This document shows, piece by piece, positions 15,527-24,995 of a stretch of DNA of 45,853 bases (the first letter of the stretch is position 1; each line of letters opens with the position of its first letter). The notes below the pieces were generated by a model. That model ran no database searches. It saw only the letters and a list, made by a program, of their open reading frames with translations, and was not told where the DNA came from. The translations under genes and the position numbers were made by a program. This DNA comes from an uncultured Clostridium sp. Its GTDB lineage: Bacteria > Bacillota > Clostridia > TANB77 > CAG-508. Where the stretch lies: contig CAOJKP010000012.1 of assembly GCA_948438085.1 (NCBI GenBank), forward strand, positions 1 to 45,853, in the 5' to 3' direction.

Positions 15527-16351
15527 TTATTCTATATATAAACTTGGATCAACATTTTCATCTTCTTTTTTTATTTCAAAATGCAAATGTGCTCCATCTG
15601 CTATTTCAAATGTTGCTGTTGTTCCTACTGTTCCTATAGTTTGACCTTGCTTTACAGCTTCTCCGACTTTTACAAATTCTGCTGTTAATAAATTAGCATA
15701 CAATGTTTGGTATCCATTTGCATGTTCAATTATTACAGTTATACCATATCTTGGATCTGTTTTTATTGATTTTACAGTTCCATCAGCAGAAGATTTTACT
15801 ATTGTTGTTTTATCTGCTTTTATATCTACCCCATAGTGTGTTGTCCACTCTTCTAATGTTTCTGAATAAAGTAATGTATCTTTTGCAAATTCTTTTGTTA
15901 TTTCTCCTTCTACAGGTTTTGCAAATGTTAAATTAGCTTTATTCTCTATTACAGCCTCTTCTTTTTTTTGTTCTTCTACAGTATTTATTGGTTTATTTTC
16001 TTCCTTTTTTTCTTCTTTCTTTTGTTCTTTTTTAGTAGTTGCTGTTGTTGGCTGTTTTACGACTTCACTAACAGTTGTATTTTCCACATTTTCTTTTAAT
16101 TGGTTGTTTGATTCTTCAACAGTTTTTCCCATTTGTGTACTTACAGTTGTTGAATTCTCTCCTTCTTGCATTATACTAGAAATTTTTTCATTATTAACTT
16201 TAGATACTTTTGTATCATTAGTATTAAATAAATCTGTTATTAAAAATACAATTAATGCAAGCATTGCAATAATTAAAATTGTTCCACCAATATACATTAT
16301 CATTGTTTTTGAATTTTCCTTTTGCACATTATTTCTAGATTGATTTCTCAT
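15527..16351 (-). CDS. spoIIQ: SpoIIQ-like M23 peptidase
   Basis: 274-aa forespore membrane protein. One transmembrane segment lies at about residues 17-40, followed by a low-complexity Thr/Glu/Lys linker (80-130) and a LytM/M23 domain (about 150-270). Unlike B. subtilis SpoIIQ, both zinc motifs are complete: HYGVDI and HLHFEI, so it may be catalytically active, as in other Clostridia. In sporulation SpoIIQ pairs with SpoIIIAH across the two membranes during engulfment. A GGAGGAG box precedes the ATG. It follows spoIID by 69 nt on the same strand. Confidence 0.85.
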   Translation of the reverse strand: MRNQSRNNVQKENSKTMIMYIGGTILIIAMLALIVFLITDLFNTNDTKVSKVNNEKISSIMQEGENSTTVSTQMGKTVEESNNQLKENVENTTVSEVVKQPTTATTKKEQKKEEKKEENKPINTVEEQKKEEAVIENKANLTFAKPVEGEITKEFAKDTLLYSETLEEWTTHYGVDIKADKTTIVKSSADGTVKSIKTDPRYGITVIIEHANGYQTLYANLLTAEFVKVGEAVKQGQTIGTVGTTATFEIADGAHLHFEIKKEDENVDPSLYIE

Positions 16352-16420
16352 ATAATCTACTCCTCCTAAACTTTATTTAGTTAAAGTATTTACAAAAATA
16401 GAAATATTATACAAAATTTA

Positions 16421-17425
16421 TTACATATTTATTATTTCAACACCTACATAAAAATGTTTTATAATTTCTTCGAAATTTTGTCCTTGTTTTGCAAGTGCAT
16501 CTGCACCTGTTTGACTCATTCCAACTCCATGCCCATATCCTATAACACTAAATTTTACATCTGTGTTACTTATTTCAAAAGTAAAATTTGTAGAACGTAA
16601 TCCTAAAATACTTCTTGCTTCTACTCCTGCTATTTCAATATTTCCAATTTTTAAAGTCTTTACTCTATTTGCCTCAGTAGTTTCTAATATTTTTATACAA
16701 TCATCCTCTTCAAAATTAATTATGGCATCACTATGTTTTTCTTTTATTTTTTTTATGAACTCTTCTTTGGTTAATATTACTTCAGAATTATATTGCGAAT
16801 ATTCTTCTTCCCCTGCTGTTTGTACAACTTGTAAGTATGGATACCCGCTTCCTCCCCACACATTTATTGGCATTTCTGTTGTTCCTCCACTATTTGAATG
16901 AAAAAAAGCGTTAATTGGCTGTCCATCATATGTTATAATTTTCCCATTAGTAGAATCTACAGCATTTACAATTTTATTCCAGTTATTTATTCTTTCATTT
17001 TCATCCCATCTAGCAAATCTATCTTCTTTAGATATCCATGCTTGACAACAAGCAGAATTATCGCATATATCAGCATTTTCGTGTTTTCTATCACCACCTA
17101 CTAATTTATATATTGTATATGTTCTTGCAACAACAGCTTGAGCCTTTAATGCTTCTAATTCAAAATTTGCTGGCATTTCAGCACATACAACATTTACAAT
17201 ATAATCATCTAGCTTAATTTCCTCAACTTCTCCAGTTTTTTCATGTAATAATTTTATGGTAGTATATTTTTTATAATCATATTGGTTTTTAATATTTTGT
17301 TCTTGTTGTATTGTATTTTCTATTTGTGATATTATTTGCTTGTTTTCATATTTTCTTATAAATATTACTGGGATTAAAAACATTATTGTTAATAATATAA
17401 TAATATATATTATTAGTTTTTTCAT
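16421..17425 (-). CDS. spoIID: Stage II sporulation protein D (peptidoglycan lytic enzyme)
   Basis: About 334-aa protein of the SpoIID/LytB family, a lytic transglycosylase that degrades septal peptidoglycan and drives engulfment. An N-terminal signal anchor (LIIYIIILLTIMFLIPVIFI) is followed by the catalytic region with VCAEMPANFELEALKAQAV (catalytic Glu in AEMP), ARTYTIYKL, and the C-terminal ISNTDVKFSVIGYGHGVGMS. Start 17425 (MKKLII) has AAAGGA 12 nt upstream; 17437 is possible but sits directly on that box. The frame is open further, to 17512. It lies directly downstream of sigF, as an expected sigma-F-to-mother-cell engulfment partner of spoIIQ. Confidence 0.93.
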   Translation of the reverse strand: MKKLIIYIIILLTIMFLIPVIFIRKYENKQIISQIENTIQQEQNIKNQYDYKKYTTIKLLHEKTGEVEEIKLDDYIVNVVCAEMPANFELEALKAQAVVARTYTIYKLVGGDRKHENADICDNSACCQAWISKEDRFARWDENERINNWNKIVNAVDSTNGKIITYDGQPINAFFHSNSGGTTEMPINVWGGSGYPYLQVVQTAGEEEYSQYNSEVILTKEEFIKKIKEKHSDAIINFEEDDCIKILETTEANRVKTLKIGNIEIAGVEARSILGLRSTNFTFEISNTDVKFSVIGYGHGVGMSQTGADALAKQGQNFEEIIKHFYVGVEIINM

Positions 17426-17515
17426 TTTTAACTTCATTCCTTTCCCAAAGAATAAATTGGTTGTAAAAAATTTTGATTTGTTACTATCAACACTATAATC
17501 ATTCTTAAACACTTT

Positions 17516-18238
17516 TTATGAAGTTAACTTTAATTTCATTGAGTTTAGTACTTTCTTCTCTATTCTAGATACTTGTACTTGTGTAATTCCTAAAACTTTT
17601 GCAACTTGTGCTTGTGTTTTATCTTTAAAAAATCTTAATAATATAATTTGTTTTTCCCTATCATTAAGCCCTTCTATTAATTGTTTTATAGCTATTTTGT
17701 TTACAATTTTATTTGCTTCATCTTGATCTTGTGCAATTGTATCTATTAAAGTTCTTTCATCTTCAGAAGATGTGTTTTTTTCTTCATATATTGAAGATAC
17801 TGGCCTTAGAGAATCTAGTGCAAAAGTCACTTCTTCTTTAGGTATCTTCAATATTTTAGATATTTCAAATATCGTTATTTCTTCTCCTTTTTTGGCTAGA
17901 TATTCTTTTTGTATTTCTAATATCTTTACTGCCAATTCTTTTGTACTACGACTAACTTTAATTGCTCCATCATCTCTTATATATCTTTTTATTTCTCCTA
18001 ATATATATGGTACTGCATATGTAGAAATTTGTACTTCAAAATTTACATCAAATCTTTTTATTGCTTTTATAAATCCCATACAGCCTATTTGATACAAGTC
18101 TTCAACTTCGTATCCTCTCCCATTAAATCTTTTTACTATGTTCCATATTAATCCATTATTGTCTTTTATTAATTGTTCCATAGCATTACTGTCTCCTGTT
18201 TGGGCCTTTTTTATATTATTCATATTGTTTTCATACAT
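17516..18238 (-). CDS. sigF: RNA polymerase sigma-F factor
   Basis: 240-aa sporulation sigma factor that activates early forespore genes. Region 2 (LIWNIVKRFNGRGYEVEDLY, then QIGCMGFIKAIKRFD, then STYAVPYILGEIKRYIRDDG), region 3 (KEEVTFALDSLRPVSSI) and region 4 (LNDREKQIILLRFFKDKTQA, then VAKVLGITQVQVSRIEKKVL) are all present. Sigma-F and sigma-G are similar, but the position directly after spoIIAB identifies this as sigF (spoIIAC). A good AAAAGGAG box precedes the ATG. Confidence 0.95.
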   Translation of the reverse strand: MYENNMNNIKKAQTGDSNAMEQLIKDNNGLIWNIVKRFNGRGYEVEDLYQIGCMGFIKAIKRFDVNFEVQISTYAVPYILGEIKRYIRDDGAIKVSRSTKELAVKILEIQKEYLAKKGEEITIFEISKILKIPKEEVTFALDSLRPVSSIYEEKNTSSEDERTLIDTIAQDQDEANKIVNKIAIKQLIEGLNDREKQIILLRFFKDKTQAQVAKVLGITQVQVSRIEKKVLNSMKLKLTS

Positions 18239-18259
18239 ATGTAACTCCTTTTCTTTTGT

Positions 18260-18757
18260 TTAAATTCTAAAAGTTCCAAATATGCTTGTTTCTTGTCCAG
18301 CTTCATCAGAATTCTCTTCTTTATCTTTCTGTTTTATAACTTTTTTCATGGTTACTTTAGTTCCAACTCCTAATATTGATTCAACCTTAACCTCATCCAT
18401 AAAATTTTCCATTATTGTAAATCCCATTCCTGATCTTTCCAAATCTGGTTTAGATGTATATAGAGGTTCTTTTGCAACTTCTACATTTTCTATTCCATTA
18501 CCATTATCTGAAATTTCAATTACAATTGAATTTGCAAATAGCTTTGCTTGGATTTGTATTATTCCTTCAAAATCTTCATAAGCATGAATTATACAATTAG
18601 TTACAGCTTCTGATACTGCTGTTTTTATATCTGCTAATTCTTCTATTGTAGGATCTAATTGAGATGCAAATGCAGCCACACTTATACGAGCAAATGCCTC
18701 GTTATTTGATTTGCTGATAAACTCTAATTTCATTTCATTTTCATATACACTTTTCAT
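18260..18757 (-). CDS. spoIIAB: Anti-sigma-F factor, serine kinase
   Basis: 165-aa GHKL-fold protein that binds and inhibits sigma-F and phosphorylates SpoIIAA. ATP-site motifs are the N box ([12 protein letters not shown]), G1 (ISDNGNGIE) and G2 ([14 protein letters not shown]). The start at 18757 has AAGGAGG at 6 nt and overlaps the end of spoIIAA by 17 nt, consistent with coupled, stoichiometric synthesis. The C-terminal tail after the kinase core ([20 protein letters not shown]) is about 15 residues longer than in B. subtilis. Confidence 0.95.
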   Translation of the reverse strand: MKSVYENEMKLEFISKSNNEAFARISVAAFASQLDPTIEELADIKTAVSEAVTNCIIHAYEDFEGIIQIQAKLFANSIVIEISDNGNGIENVEVAKEPLYTSKPDLERSGMGFTIMENFMDEVKVESILGVGTKVTMKKVIKQKDKEENSDEAGQETSIFGTFRI

Positions 18758-19076
18758 CTTTTTCCTCCTTATCTATAATTGGTATTATTTTTAAAATTCC
18801 ACACATTTCAAATATCTTTTTAATACTCTGATTTACATTTGTTAATTCTAGTTTTCCTCCTAACATTCTTGTTAATTTATATCTTCCTATTAACATTCCT
18901 ATTCCTGCACTATCCATGAAAGAAACACTATTAAAATCAAATACAACTGTTTGCGGCATATATTTTTGAATTTCATTATCTATTTTCCTTCTTAAATTTT
19001 GTGTAGTATGGTGGTCTATTTCTTCTGTTATCTCTATTTTTAACAGCTTGTCTTTATTTTCATATTCACAATTCAT
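18741..19076 (-). CDS. spoIIAA: Anti-anti-sigma-F factor
   Basis: 111-aa STAS-domain protein that frees sigma-F from SpoIIAB in the forespore. The signature [16 protein letters not shown] and the phosphorylation loop [15 protein letters not shown] are present; Ser56, directly after the Asp, corresponds to the phosphorylated Ser58 of B. subtilis, and only the next residue is changed (Ser to Ala). Start 19076 follows AGGGGG; the longer frame back to 19163 lacks a ribosome binding site. It is the first gene of the cluster, under the Spo0A-box promoter. Confidence 0.95.
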   Translation of the reverse strand: MNCEYENKDKLLKIEITEEIDHHTTQNLRRKIDNEIQKYMPQTVVFDFNSVSFMDSAGIGMLIGRYKLTRMLGGKLELTNVNQSIKKIFEMCGILKIIPIIDKEEKDEKCI

Positions 19077-19101
19077 CTTATTCCCCCTAACTTTTTTAGC
19101 T

Positions 19102-19177
19102 ATTATAATACAACTGGAAAATTTTTCCAATAGCAAATTATAAGAAGTTTTGACGAATGCCAAAAAGCTTTCGACAA
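19102..19177 (-). promoter_or_regulatory. spoIIA promoter with two Spo0A boxes
   Basis: Minus-strand TTGGAA (19130-19125), a 17-nt spacer and TATAAT (19107-19102) form a sigma-A-like promoter 26 nt before spoIIAA. Upstream are TTGTCGAA on the minus strand (19177-19170), an exact match to the 0A box core, and TTGACGAA on the plus strand (19150-19157), which fits TGNCGAA. Their centres are 20 bp apart, on one DNA face, 20-40 bp upstream of the -35. Spo0A~P activation is inferred. The remaining sequence to 19380 holds no gene. Confidence 0.6.
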
Positions 19178-19380
19178 ATTACATATTTCATACATTTATT
19201 TATAAAATATACTAAATTTATACATTATTTTAGTTAATTTTTTTGATGATTTTATCTATTCTAATTTTTCTTTTATAACATTATATTGTAACAATAATCA
19301 CATTTATTTTCTAAATTTTACTTTTATTTAGCAACATTTTATGGTATCATATATATAGAATATTAAGGAGTTTAAAATTA

Positions 19381-20007
19381 ATGAAAAATTATTATGAAAT
19401 ATTAGAAGTAAATCCAAAAGCTTCTAAAGAAGTAATTGATAAAGTTTATAAACTTTTAGCTAAGAAATACCATCCAGATACTCAACCAGAAGATAAAAAG
19501 GAGTGGGCAGAAGAAAAATTCAAAGAATTAAATAATGCTTATGAAATTATATCTGATGAAGAAAAGAGAAAAATATATGATGAAGAAACTTCTAATGAAT
19601 TTGATGAACAAGTATTAATTTATCTAAAAAAAGAAAATGATGAATTAAAAGAAAAAATAGAAAATCTACAAAATCAAATAAATACTCAAAGTACTGTTAA
19701 TCAAAACTATACTAGTCAAAATGATTTTAATCAAAACTCACAAGCTTCTTATTACAGCAATTTCAATCCATTTGAATATTACAAAAAAGCTCAAGAATAC
19801 TATTCAAATGTTGCGCCATCATATACATATAAAAAAACAAGCTTAAAAACCTCATTTTTAAGAAAATTTAAAGATATTCTTGCTTTTTTACTTGCTATTA
19901 GTATCATGTTAATTATATTTTTTGTACTAATAAAAATTCCATTTATACATGATTATTTAGCAAAAACTTTCGAAAACATTCCTATAATTAAGAATATTTT
20001 CAACTAA
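19381..20007 (+). CDS. J-domain membrane protein
   Basis: 208-aa protein. Residues 2-68 form a DnaJ domain ([20 protein letters not shown], then KKYHPDTQ with the essential HPD, then [20 protein letters not shown]). A coiled segment (80-100, [18 protein letters not shown]) and an Asn/Gln/Ser-rich linker lead to a C-terminal transmembrane helix (about 165-185, [19 protein letters not shown]). It lacks the G/F, zinc and substrate domains of true DnaJ, so it is probably a membrane-tethered co-chaperone that recruits DnaK locally. ATG 19381 has AAGGAG 10 nt upstream. Confidence 0.85.
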   Translation: MKNYYEILEVNPKASKEVIDKVYKLLAKKYHPDTQPEDKKEWAEEKFKELNNAYEIISDEEKRKIYDEETSNEFDEQVLIYLKKENDELKEKIENLQNQINTQSTVNQNYTSQNDFNQNSQASYYSNFNPFEYYKKAQEYYSNVAPSYTYKKTSLKTSFLRKFKDILAFLLAISIMLIIFFVLIKIPFIHDYLAKTFENIPIIKNIFN

Positions 20008-20021
20008 ATCGTCATAAAAGC

Positions 20022-20050
20022 TTGATAAAAGTCAAATAATATTATAAAAT
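20022..20050 (+). promoter_or_regulatory. Possible promoter of the vWA gene
   Basis: TTGATA (20022-20027), a 17-nt spacer and TAAAAT (20045-20050), 38 nt before the ATG at 20089. Confidence 0.45.
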
Positions 20051-20088
20051 ATTATCATATGTAAAATAACTTTAAAAGGAGATTTAAA

Positions 20089-21510
20089 ATGAAAAAAATT
20101 ATTAGTATTATTACTATTTTATTAATTGTACTTGCAATCTCAACAAATATTTTTGCATCAACTTCATCAAAATTAACTCTTGAACTTGTTGAAGATAAAG
20201 TTTGTACAATTTTATTAGACAATTCTGGAAAATTAGAAAAAAGATTGATTTCTATTAGTGATGAAAATAAAGAAGCTATATTACAAATTACTGTAGAAAA
20301 TACCAAAACAGTAGAAACTGAAACTTTACCTTCTGAAATTTTCTTTGTAATTGATAACTCAGATAGTATGATTAAAAATGAAATTGAAAATGGTGTTACA
20401 AGAAAAGATGCTGTTGTTTCTGCAGCAAAAACTCTAGCCGAAAAATTACTTACTGTACAACCTTCAACAAAAATTGGTATAGTTAGTTTTTCTAGTGCTC
20501 CAAATGGTGAAACAGAAGGTACTATTAATGATGCAAAATTACAACTACTTCCTACTTCAACTTTATCAGATATAAAATCTGCCATTGATGGAATTTCTTA
20601 TACTGGTCCAAGAACAAATATTGAAGCAGGACTTACAGTTGCTGAAAATAACTTCTCTAAAGACGAGAATAACAAAGCTGTAATTTTATTAACAGATGGT
20701 GTGCCTAACAATGCAGTAGGTGGGCCAACATTAATATATTCTACTGCTGTAGCACAAAAAACATCAGCTAAATTAAAAGATTTAGATAATGCTGGAATAA
20801 AAGTTATTTCTGTTATGACAGGTGTTAGTGATACAGCATGTCCATATGATGAATCAACTGTTCCTGAAGGAGAAGAAATAAAAACTTATAAACAACTTGC
20901 TGAGGATGTATTCGGAACCCCAAAATATCCTTTTGTTGGAAAATTCTATTTTATAGATGATTCAGAAATAAATACCACTATAACAAGAGATGTATTTAAT
21001 AATGTAATTATAACAAAAGAAAATTATATAAAAGATATTGAAGTTGTTGATTATTTTCCTGAAGAAATAATTAACAATTATGATTTTGAAATTGTAGAAG
21101 ATGCTAATATTGGTAAAGTTGATTCTGTAGTAAATAAAGAAGATAATTCTATTACATGGAGAATAGAAACTTTAAAAGTTGGTGAAATAGCCAAAATTCA
21201 ATACAAATTAAAACTAAAAAAAGATTTTGATAGAAAAATTATAGATGTTGTTATGCCAACTAATAAAAATGTTGATGTAACTTTTACAGATGTAGATAAT
21301 ACACCAAAAGATGTTTCTTCTCCAGACTCTCCAACAATAGTTTTAAAACAATATATTACAGATATACCTGACCCAAAACCAGAGCCAGAGCCACCAAAAG
21401 TTATTCCTCAAGCAGGAAGTAATATTGAGGGATTATTAATAACTTCTGGAATTATAGTAATAGGAACTATAATAGGTTTCATAGTATATGTAAAGAAATA
21501 TAAATTCTAA
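20089..21510 (+). CDS. von Willebrand factor A domain surface protein
   Basis: 473-aa exported protein. There is a signal peptide (residues 1-24, cleaved near NIFA-ST), then a vWA domain (about 85-310) with a full MIDAS metal site: DNSDSM, Thr in GPRTNIEAGL and Asp in LLTDGVPNN. A beta-rich stalk follows (320-420, partly DUF11-like: YIKDIEVVDYFPEEI, WRIETLKVGEIAKIQYKLKL). The Pro/Glu-rich spacer (PDPKPEPEPPKVIPQAG) and a C-terminal membrane helix with KKYKF tail form an anchor; IPQAG is a poor match to an LPXTG sorting signal, so membrane anchoring is more likely. It is likely adhesive or pilus-associated. It is monocistronic, with AAAAGGAG before the ATG. Confidence 0.88.
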   Translation: MKKIISIITILLIVLAISTNIFASTSSKLTLELVEDKVCTILLDNSGKLEKRLISISDENKEAILQITVENTKTVETETLPSEIFFVIDNSDSMIKNEIENGVTRKDAVVSAAKTLAEKLLTVQPSTKIGIVSFSSAPNGETEGTINDAKLQLLPTSTLSDIKSAIDGISYTGPRTNIEAGLTVAENNFSKDENNKAVILLTDGVPNNAVGGPTLIYSTAVAQKTSAKLKDLDNAGIKVISVMTGVSDTACPYDESTVPEGEEIKTYKQLAEDVFGTPKYPFVGKFYFIDDSEINTTITRDVFNNVIITKENYIKDIEVVDYFPEEIINNYDFEIVEDANIGKVDSVVNKEDNSITWRIETLKVGEIAKIQYKLKLKKDFDRKIIDVVMPTNKNVDVTFTDVDNTPKDVSSPDSPTIVLKQYITDIPDPKPEPEPPKVIPQAGSNIEGLLITSGIIVIGTIIGFIVYVKKYKF

Positions 21511-21512
21511 AT

Positions 21513-21558
21513 AAATAAAAACAAATAAGAGCCAATAGGTTCTTATTTGTTTTTATTT
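21513..21558. terminator. Bidirectional terminator
   Basis: Perfect 18-nt arms (21513-21530 with 21541-21558) and a 10-nt loop between the convergent vWA and ispD genes. The ispD stop codon lies in the right arm. Confidence 0.9.
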
Positions 21559-22249
21559 ATAAATTTCTATTTTCACTAGCAAATTTTTTTATAATATCCA
21601 TATCTTCTCCAGTTGTAATTTTTATATTAGTATAATCACCTGGTATTATTTTAATTCTATTTCCATCCTTTTCAAGTAAAGAACAATCATCTGTTACATC
21701 TTCATTTTTGTACTTTTCATGCATTTTCACTAATATATCTCTATCAAAACATTGAGGAGTTTGAATAATCCATGTATTATCCCTATTTGTTGTATTAATA
21801 ACAATGTTTTTTTCATCGGTTATCTTTATTGTATCTTTTGATTTTACTCCTATTGTTACTCCTTTAAATTCTCTCATATTTTCAATACAATTATTTATAT
21901 ATTCTTGCTTTATTAGCGGTCTTGCACCATCATGAATAATAACTATATCTGAATTTATATTTTTGATACAATTATATACAGATTCCTTTCTAGTATTACC
22001 ACCTGTAACTATATTTATCTTCTTAGTTAATTGTTCTTTGTTTATAATATCTTTTACTTCTTGCATCTCACTTTCTTTTATTGCTATTATTATATAATCA
22101 ACATATTTATTTTTATCAAAAGCATTTAAACTATACTCTAATACAGTTTTTTCATTTAGTATTTCAAAATTCTTATTTCTATTTTTACCAAATCTTGTAC
22201 TATTTCCAGCAACTAGTATAATTGCCGATATAGTTTTATTATCAATCAA
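21557..22249 (-). CDS. ispD: 2-C-methyl-D-erythritol 4-phosphate cytidylyltransferase
   Basis: About 230-aa enzyme of the MEP isoprenoid pathway that converts MEP and CTP to CDP-ME. The nucleotide-binding motif AIILVAGNSTRFGKNRNK, then VIIHDGARPLI, TNRDNTWIIQTPQCFD and DDCSLLE are the family's conserved segments. The start is TTG at 22249, 7 nt after AGGAG, which overlaps the ispE stop by 8 nt; the ATG at 22297 would add a 16-residue extension not seen in the family. It is the last gene of ispF-ispE-ispD. Confidence 0.93.
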   Translation of the reverse strand: MIDNKTISAIILVAGNSTRFGKNRNKNFEILNEKTVLEYSLNAFDKNKYVDYIIIAIKESEMQEVKDIINKEQLTKKINIVTGGNTRKESVYNCIKNINSDIVIIHDGARPLIKQEYINNCIENMREFKGVTIGVKSKDTIKITDEKNIVINTTNRDNTWIIQTPQCFDRDILVKMHEKYKNEDVTDDCSLLEKDGNRIKIIPGDYTNIKITTGEDMDIIKKFASENRNL

Positions 22250-23120
22250 ATTTCTCACTCCTTTTGGAATTATATGATGTACATATATATGTTTCATAAT
22301 AAATCTTTAATTTTTTGTATGTTTCTTGTGCCATATATCTATCTTTAAAGATACCGTAAACACATGAACCCGAACCAGTCATTAAACTTCCAATTGCACC
22401 ATTTTTTATAAATTTTTCCTTTATATTTTTGATTAAATCATTTTCTAATTGAACATCTTCAAATGTATTATATAAATTATTTGCAATCAAACCTATATCA
22501 TTTTCTATCAATCCTTTAATTATTCGATTAGATACGTTTACTGCCTCACTTGTTTTATTTTTTTTATCTATTAAATCGTACATTTCTTTTGTATTACAAC
22601 ATATATTAGGCTTTACAATTACAATATAATATTTAAAATTGGAATTTATAATTGTTATCTTGTCTCCTATTTCTTCTGCAAGTACAGCTTTATTATAAAA
22701 ACATGGCACAACATCCGCTCCTAAACTTCTCCCAATTATTTCTATTTCATTTTTAGATATATTTAAATTAAACAATTTGTTTATTCCTATAATAAAGCTT
22801 GCACAATCTGTACTACCACCGCCTAAGCCTGCTTGCATTGGTATTTTCTTTTTTAATATTATTTTAATTCCAGAAATGTTATCATATTTTTCTTTCAGCT
22901 TCAAATATGCTTTATAAATAATATTCTCTGTATTATTCAAACTTTCTATATTAGTTTCCAGTTTAAATTCATTAGAATCATTCTTTTCTATATATATTTC
23001 ATCATATAAATTAATTTTTTGAAATATGGATTTTATATTATGATAATTATCATCTCTTTTATTTAGTACCTCTAAACTTAAATTAATTTTTGCCCTTGCT
23101 TTTAGATATATTCTATCCAT
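22242..23120 (-). CDS. ispE: 4-diphosphocytidyl-2-C-methyl-D-erythritol kinase
   Basis: 292-aa GHMP kinase that phosphorylates CDP-ME in the MEP pathway. Visible are the N-terminal ARAKINLSLEVLNKRDDNYH, the ATP loop PMQAGLGGGSTDCASFI and the C-terminal LMTGSGSCVYGIF. Length is typical. The gene starts 27 nt after ispF and overlaps ispD by 8 nt, so the three are one transcript. Confidence 0.95.
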   Translation of the reverse strand: MDRIYLKARAKINLSLEVLNKRDDNYHNIKSIFQKINLYDEIYIEKNDSNEFKLETNIESLNNTENIIYKAYLKLKEKYDNISGIKIILKKKIPMQAGLGGGSTDCASFIIGINKLFNLNISKNEIEIIGRSLGADVVPCFYNKAVLAEEIGDKITIINSNFKYYIVIVKPNICCNTKEMYDLIDKKNKTSEAVNVSNRIIKGLIENDIGLIANNLYNTFEDVQLENDLIKNIKEKFIKNGAIGSLMTGSGSCVYGIFKDRYMAQETYKKLKIYYETYICTSYNSKRSEKFD

Positions 23121-23147
23121 TAAATTTTCACACCTTTAATATAAAAA

Positions 23148-23615
23148 TTATTCTACTGTAACACAAGCAAAAACATTAATACCATTACCTTTTCCGAATT
23201 CTGTCAATTCTTCACCCGAAGTTGCCGTAATGCCAACACAGTTTTCGCTAATATTTAATATTCTGGCTATGTTTTCTCTTATTTGATTAACTTTAGCATT
23301 TATTTTAGGAACTTTACATTCTATTGAGATAGAAATGTGAGTTATTTTTCCTTTTAAATATTTAAGAGCTTCTTTTAAATATTCCTCACTATTTTTAATT
23401 CCTTTTTTGTTACACATATCATCTGCAACTGTTCCTAATATATTTTTACATGTAACTCCTGAAATTGCATTAGTAATAGCATGTAAGATAACATCTCCAT
23501 CACTGTTAGCTATTAAAGAAAACTTTTCTTCAAACTCAATTCCACCTAATATCAATTTTTTGTTTTGATTGCCATAATCTATTTTATGACTATCTTGACC
23601 AATTCCAACCTTCAT
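23148..23615 (-). CDS. ispF: 2-C-methyl-D-erythritol 2,4-cyclodiphosphate synthase
   Basis: 155-aa trimeric enzyme that closes CDP-ME-2-phosphate to MECDP. The zinc ligands are in GQDSHKI and DGDVILHA; the trimer-interface motif ITATSGEELTEFGKGNGI is present. It is the first gene of the isp operon, 42 nt downstream of a consensus -10. It has a good AGGAG box. Confidence 0.95.
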   Translation of the reverse strand: MKVGIGQDSHKIDYGNQNKKLILGGIEFEEKFSLIANSDGDVILHAITNAISGVTCKNILGTVADDMCNKKGIKNSEEYLKEALKYLKGKITHISISIECKVPKINAKVNQIRENIARILNISENCVGITATSGEELTEFGKGNGINVFACVTVE

Positions 23616-23656
23616 ATTATTCTCCTATCTATAGTAATACTTGCTATATATAGTGT

Positions 23657-23685
23657 ATTATAACAATAAATATATATGTTTTCAA
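23657..23685 (-). promoter_or_regulatory. ispFED promoter
   Basis: Minus-strand TTGAAA (23685-23680), a 17-nt spacer and TATAAT (23662-23657), 42 nt before the ispF ATG. Confidence 0.75.
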
Positions 23686-23694
23686 TAATAATAT

Positions 23695-23724
23695 AAAAAT
23701 AAGGATTGTACAATCCTTATTTTT
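23695..23724 (-). terminator. metK terminator
   Basis: Perfect 30-nt palindrome: AAAAATAAGGATTG (23695-23708) pairs with CAATCCTTATTTTT (23711-23724), symmetric on both strands, overlapping the metK stop. Confidence 0.85.
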
Positions 23725-24832
23725 ATAGTTCTACTACTTTCTCCCATGGCAAATATTCTTTTCCAAAATGCCCATAGTTAGTGGTTTTTGTATATATTGG
23801 TTCTTGTAAATTTAAATAATTGATTATTCCATTTGGAGTTAAATCAAACTTTTTATTTATCTTTTCTAGTATTATTTCTTCATCTATTTTATTAGTTCCA
23901 TATGTATTAATATTTATGGATATTGGTTCTTTTATTCCGATTCCATATGATAATTGTATTTCACACTTATCTGCCATTTTATTTGCAACTATACATTTTG
24001 CTATATGTCTTGCCATATATGCAGCTGATCTGTCTACTTTAGTTGCATCCTTTCCAGAAAATGCCCCTCCACCATGACGTGCATATCCACCATATGTATC
24101 TACTATTATTTTTCTACCAGTTAACCCTGTATCTCCTAATGGTCCACCTATTATAAATGTTCCTGTTGGGTTAATATAATATTTTGTTCTATCATCTATC
24201 AAGTTTTTGTCTATTATTGGATTTATAACCTTATCTATAATATCTTTTTTTATCACTTCTTGAGTTACATCTTTTAGATGTTGAGTAGAAATAAGTATTG
24301 TATCTATCCTACTAGGTTTATCATTTTTATATTCAATTGTTACCTGAACTTTTCCATCTGGTCTTAAATATAGCAATTCTTTACTTGTTCTTACTTCTTC
24401 TAATTTCATTGCCAGTTTATGAGCAAGTGCTATTGGGTATGGCATTAATTCGGCTGTCTCATTACATGCATATCCAAACATAATTCCTTGATCTCCAGCT
24501 CCTCCTATATCTACTCCTTGTGCAATATCATTACTTTGTTTTGTTACATTTATTTCTATTTTACATGTTTTATAATCAATATCTGTAGTTTCATTATCAT
24601 ATCCAATATCTTTTAATACATTTCTTGCTATTTTCTCTATATTAATTATAGCAGATGATGTTATTTGTCCTGCAATTGTTATTTGTCCTGCTGAAGCAAG
24701 TGTCTCTATTGCAACTCTCGAATTTTTATCTTGTGTTATACATTCATCTAATATTGTATCTGAAATTAAATCACATAGCTTATCTGGATGTCCTTTTGTT
24801 ACACTTTCACTTGTAAATAAATATTTTTCCAT
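23723..24832 (-). CDS. metK: S-adenosylmethionine synthetase
   Basis: 369-aa enzyme that makes SAM from methionine and ATP. Signatures: [19 protein letters not shown], the ATP motif [12 protein letters not shown], the P-loop-like [19 protein letters not shown] and the C-terminal [13 protein letters not shown]. It is some 20-30 residues shorter than typical bacterial MetK, mostly in surface loops; all catalytic motifs are present. Expression is controlled by the SAM-I riboswitch and terminator at 24955-25100. AAAGGA lies 12 nt from the ATG. Confidence 0.97.
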   Translation of the reverse strand: MEKYLFTSESVTKGHPDKLCDLISDTILDECITQDKNSRVAIETLASAGQITIAGQITSSAIINIEKIARNVLKDIGYDNETTDIDYKTCKIEINVTKQSNDIAQGVDIGGAGDQGIMFGYACNETAELMPYPIALAHKLAMKLEEVRTSKELLYLRPDGKVQVTIEYKNDKPSRIDTILISTQHLKDVTQEVIKKDIIDKVINPIIDKNLIDDRTKYYINPTGTFIIGGPLGDTGLTGRKIIVDTYGGYARHGGGAFSGKDATKVDRSAAYMARHIAKCIVANKMADKCEIQLSYGIGIKEPISININTYGTNKIDEEIILEKINKKFDLTPNGIINYLNLQEPIYTKTTNYGHFGKEYLPWEKVVEL

Positions 24833-24954
24833 TTTTTGCTTCGTTCCTTTCTTTATCTAAAATGTATTTTTCTTCAAAGAACAGACTGCCTAAGGTAGCC
24901 CCTACACCTCCTTGGGTATATTTCTCATAGTTTTAACATTAATTCTCTTATTAC

Positions 24955-24990
24955 TAAAAAAGAACTTCTATTTATAGAAGTTCTTTTTTT
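24955..24990 (-). terminator. Riboswitch-controlled intrinsic terminator
   Basis: AAAAAAGAACTTCTA pairs with TAGAAGTTCTTTTTTT around TTTA, with U-tracts at both ends. It lies directly 3' of the SAM-I aptamer on the minus strand and 120 nt before metK, as expected for the OFF state at high SAM. Confidence 0.85.
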
Positions 24991-24995
24991 ATTTT

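Noticed and set aside
24841..24930. Second riboswitch or leader peptide directly before metK (CAAGGAGGTGTAGGGGCTACC)
   Set aside because: The only start candidate runs into TAG at once and no known aptamer core is present. It is left as unexplained leader sequence between the SAM terminator and metK.
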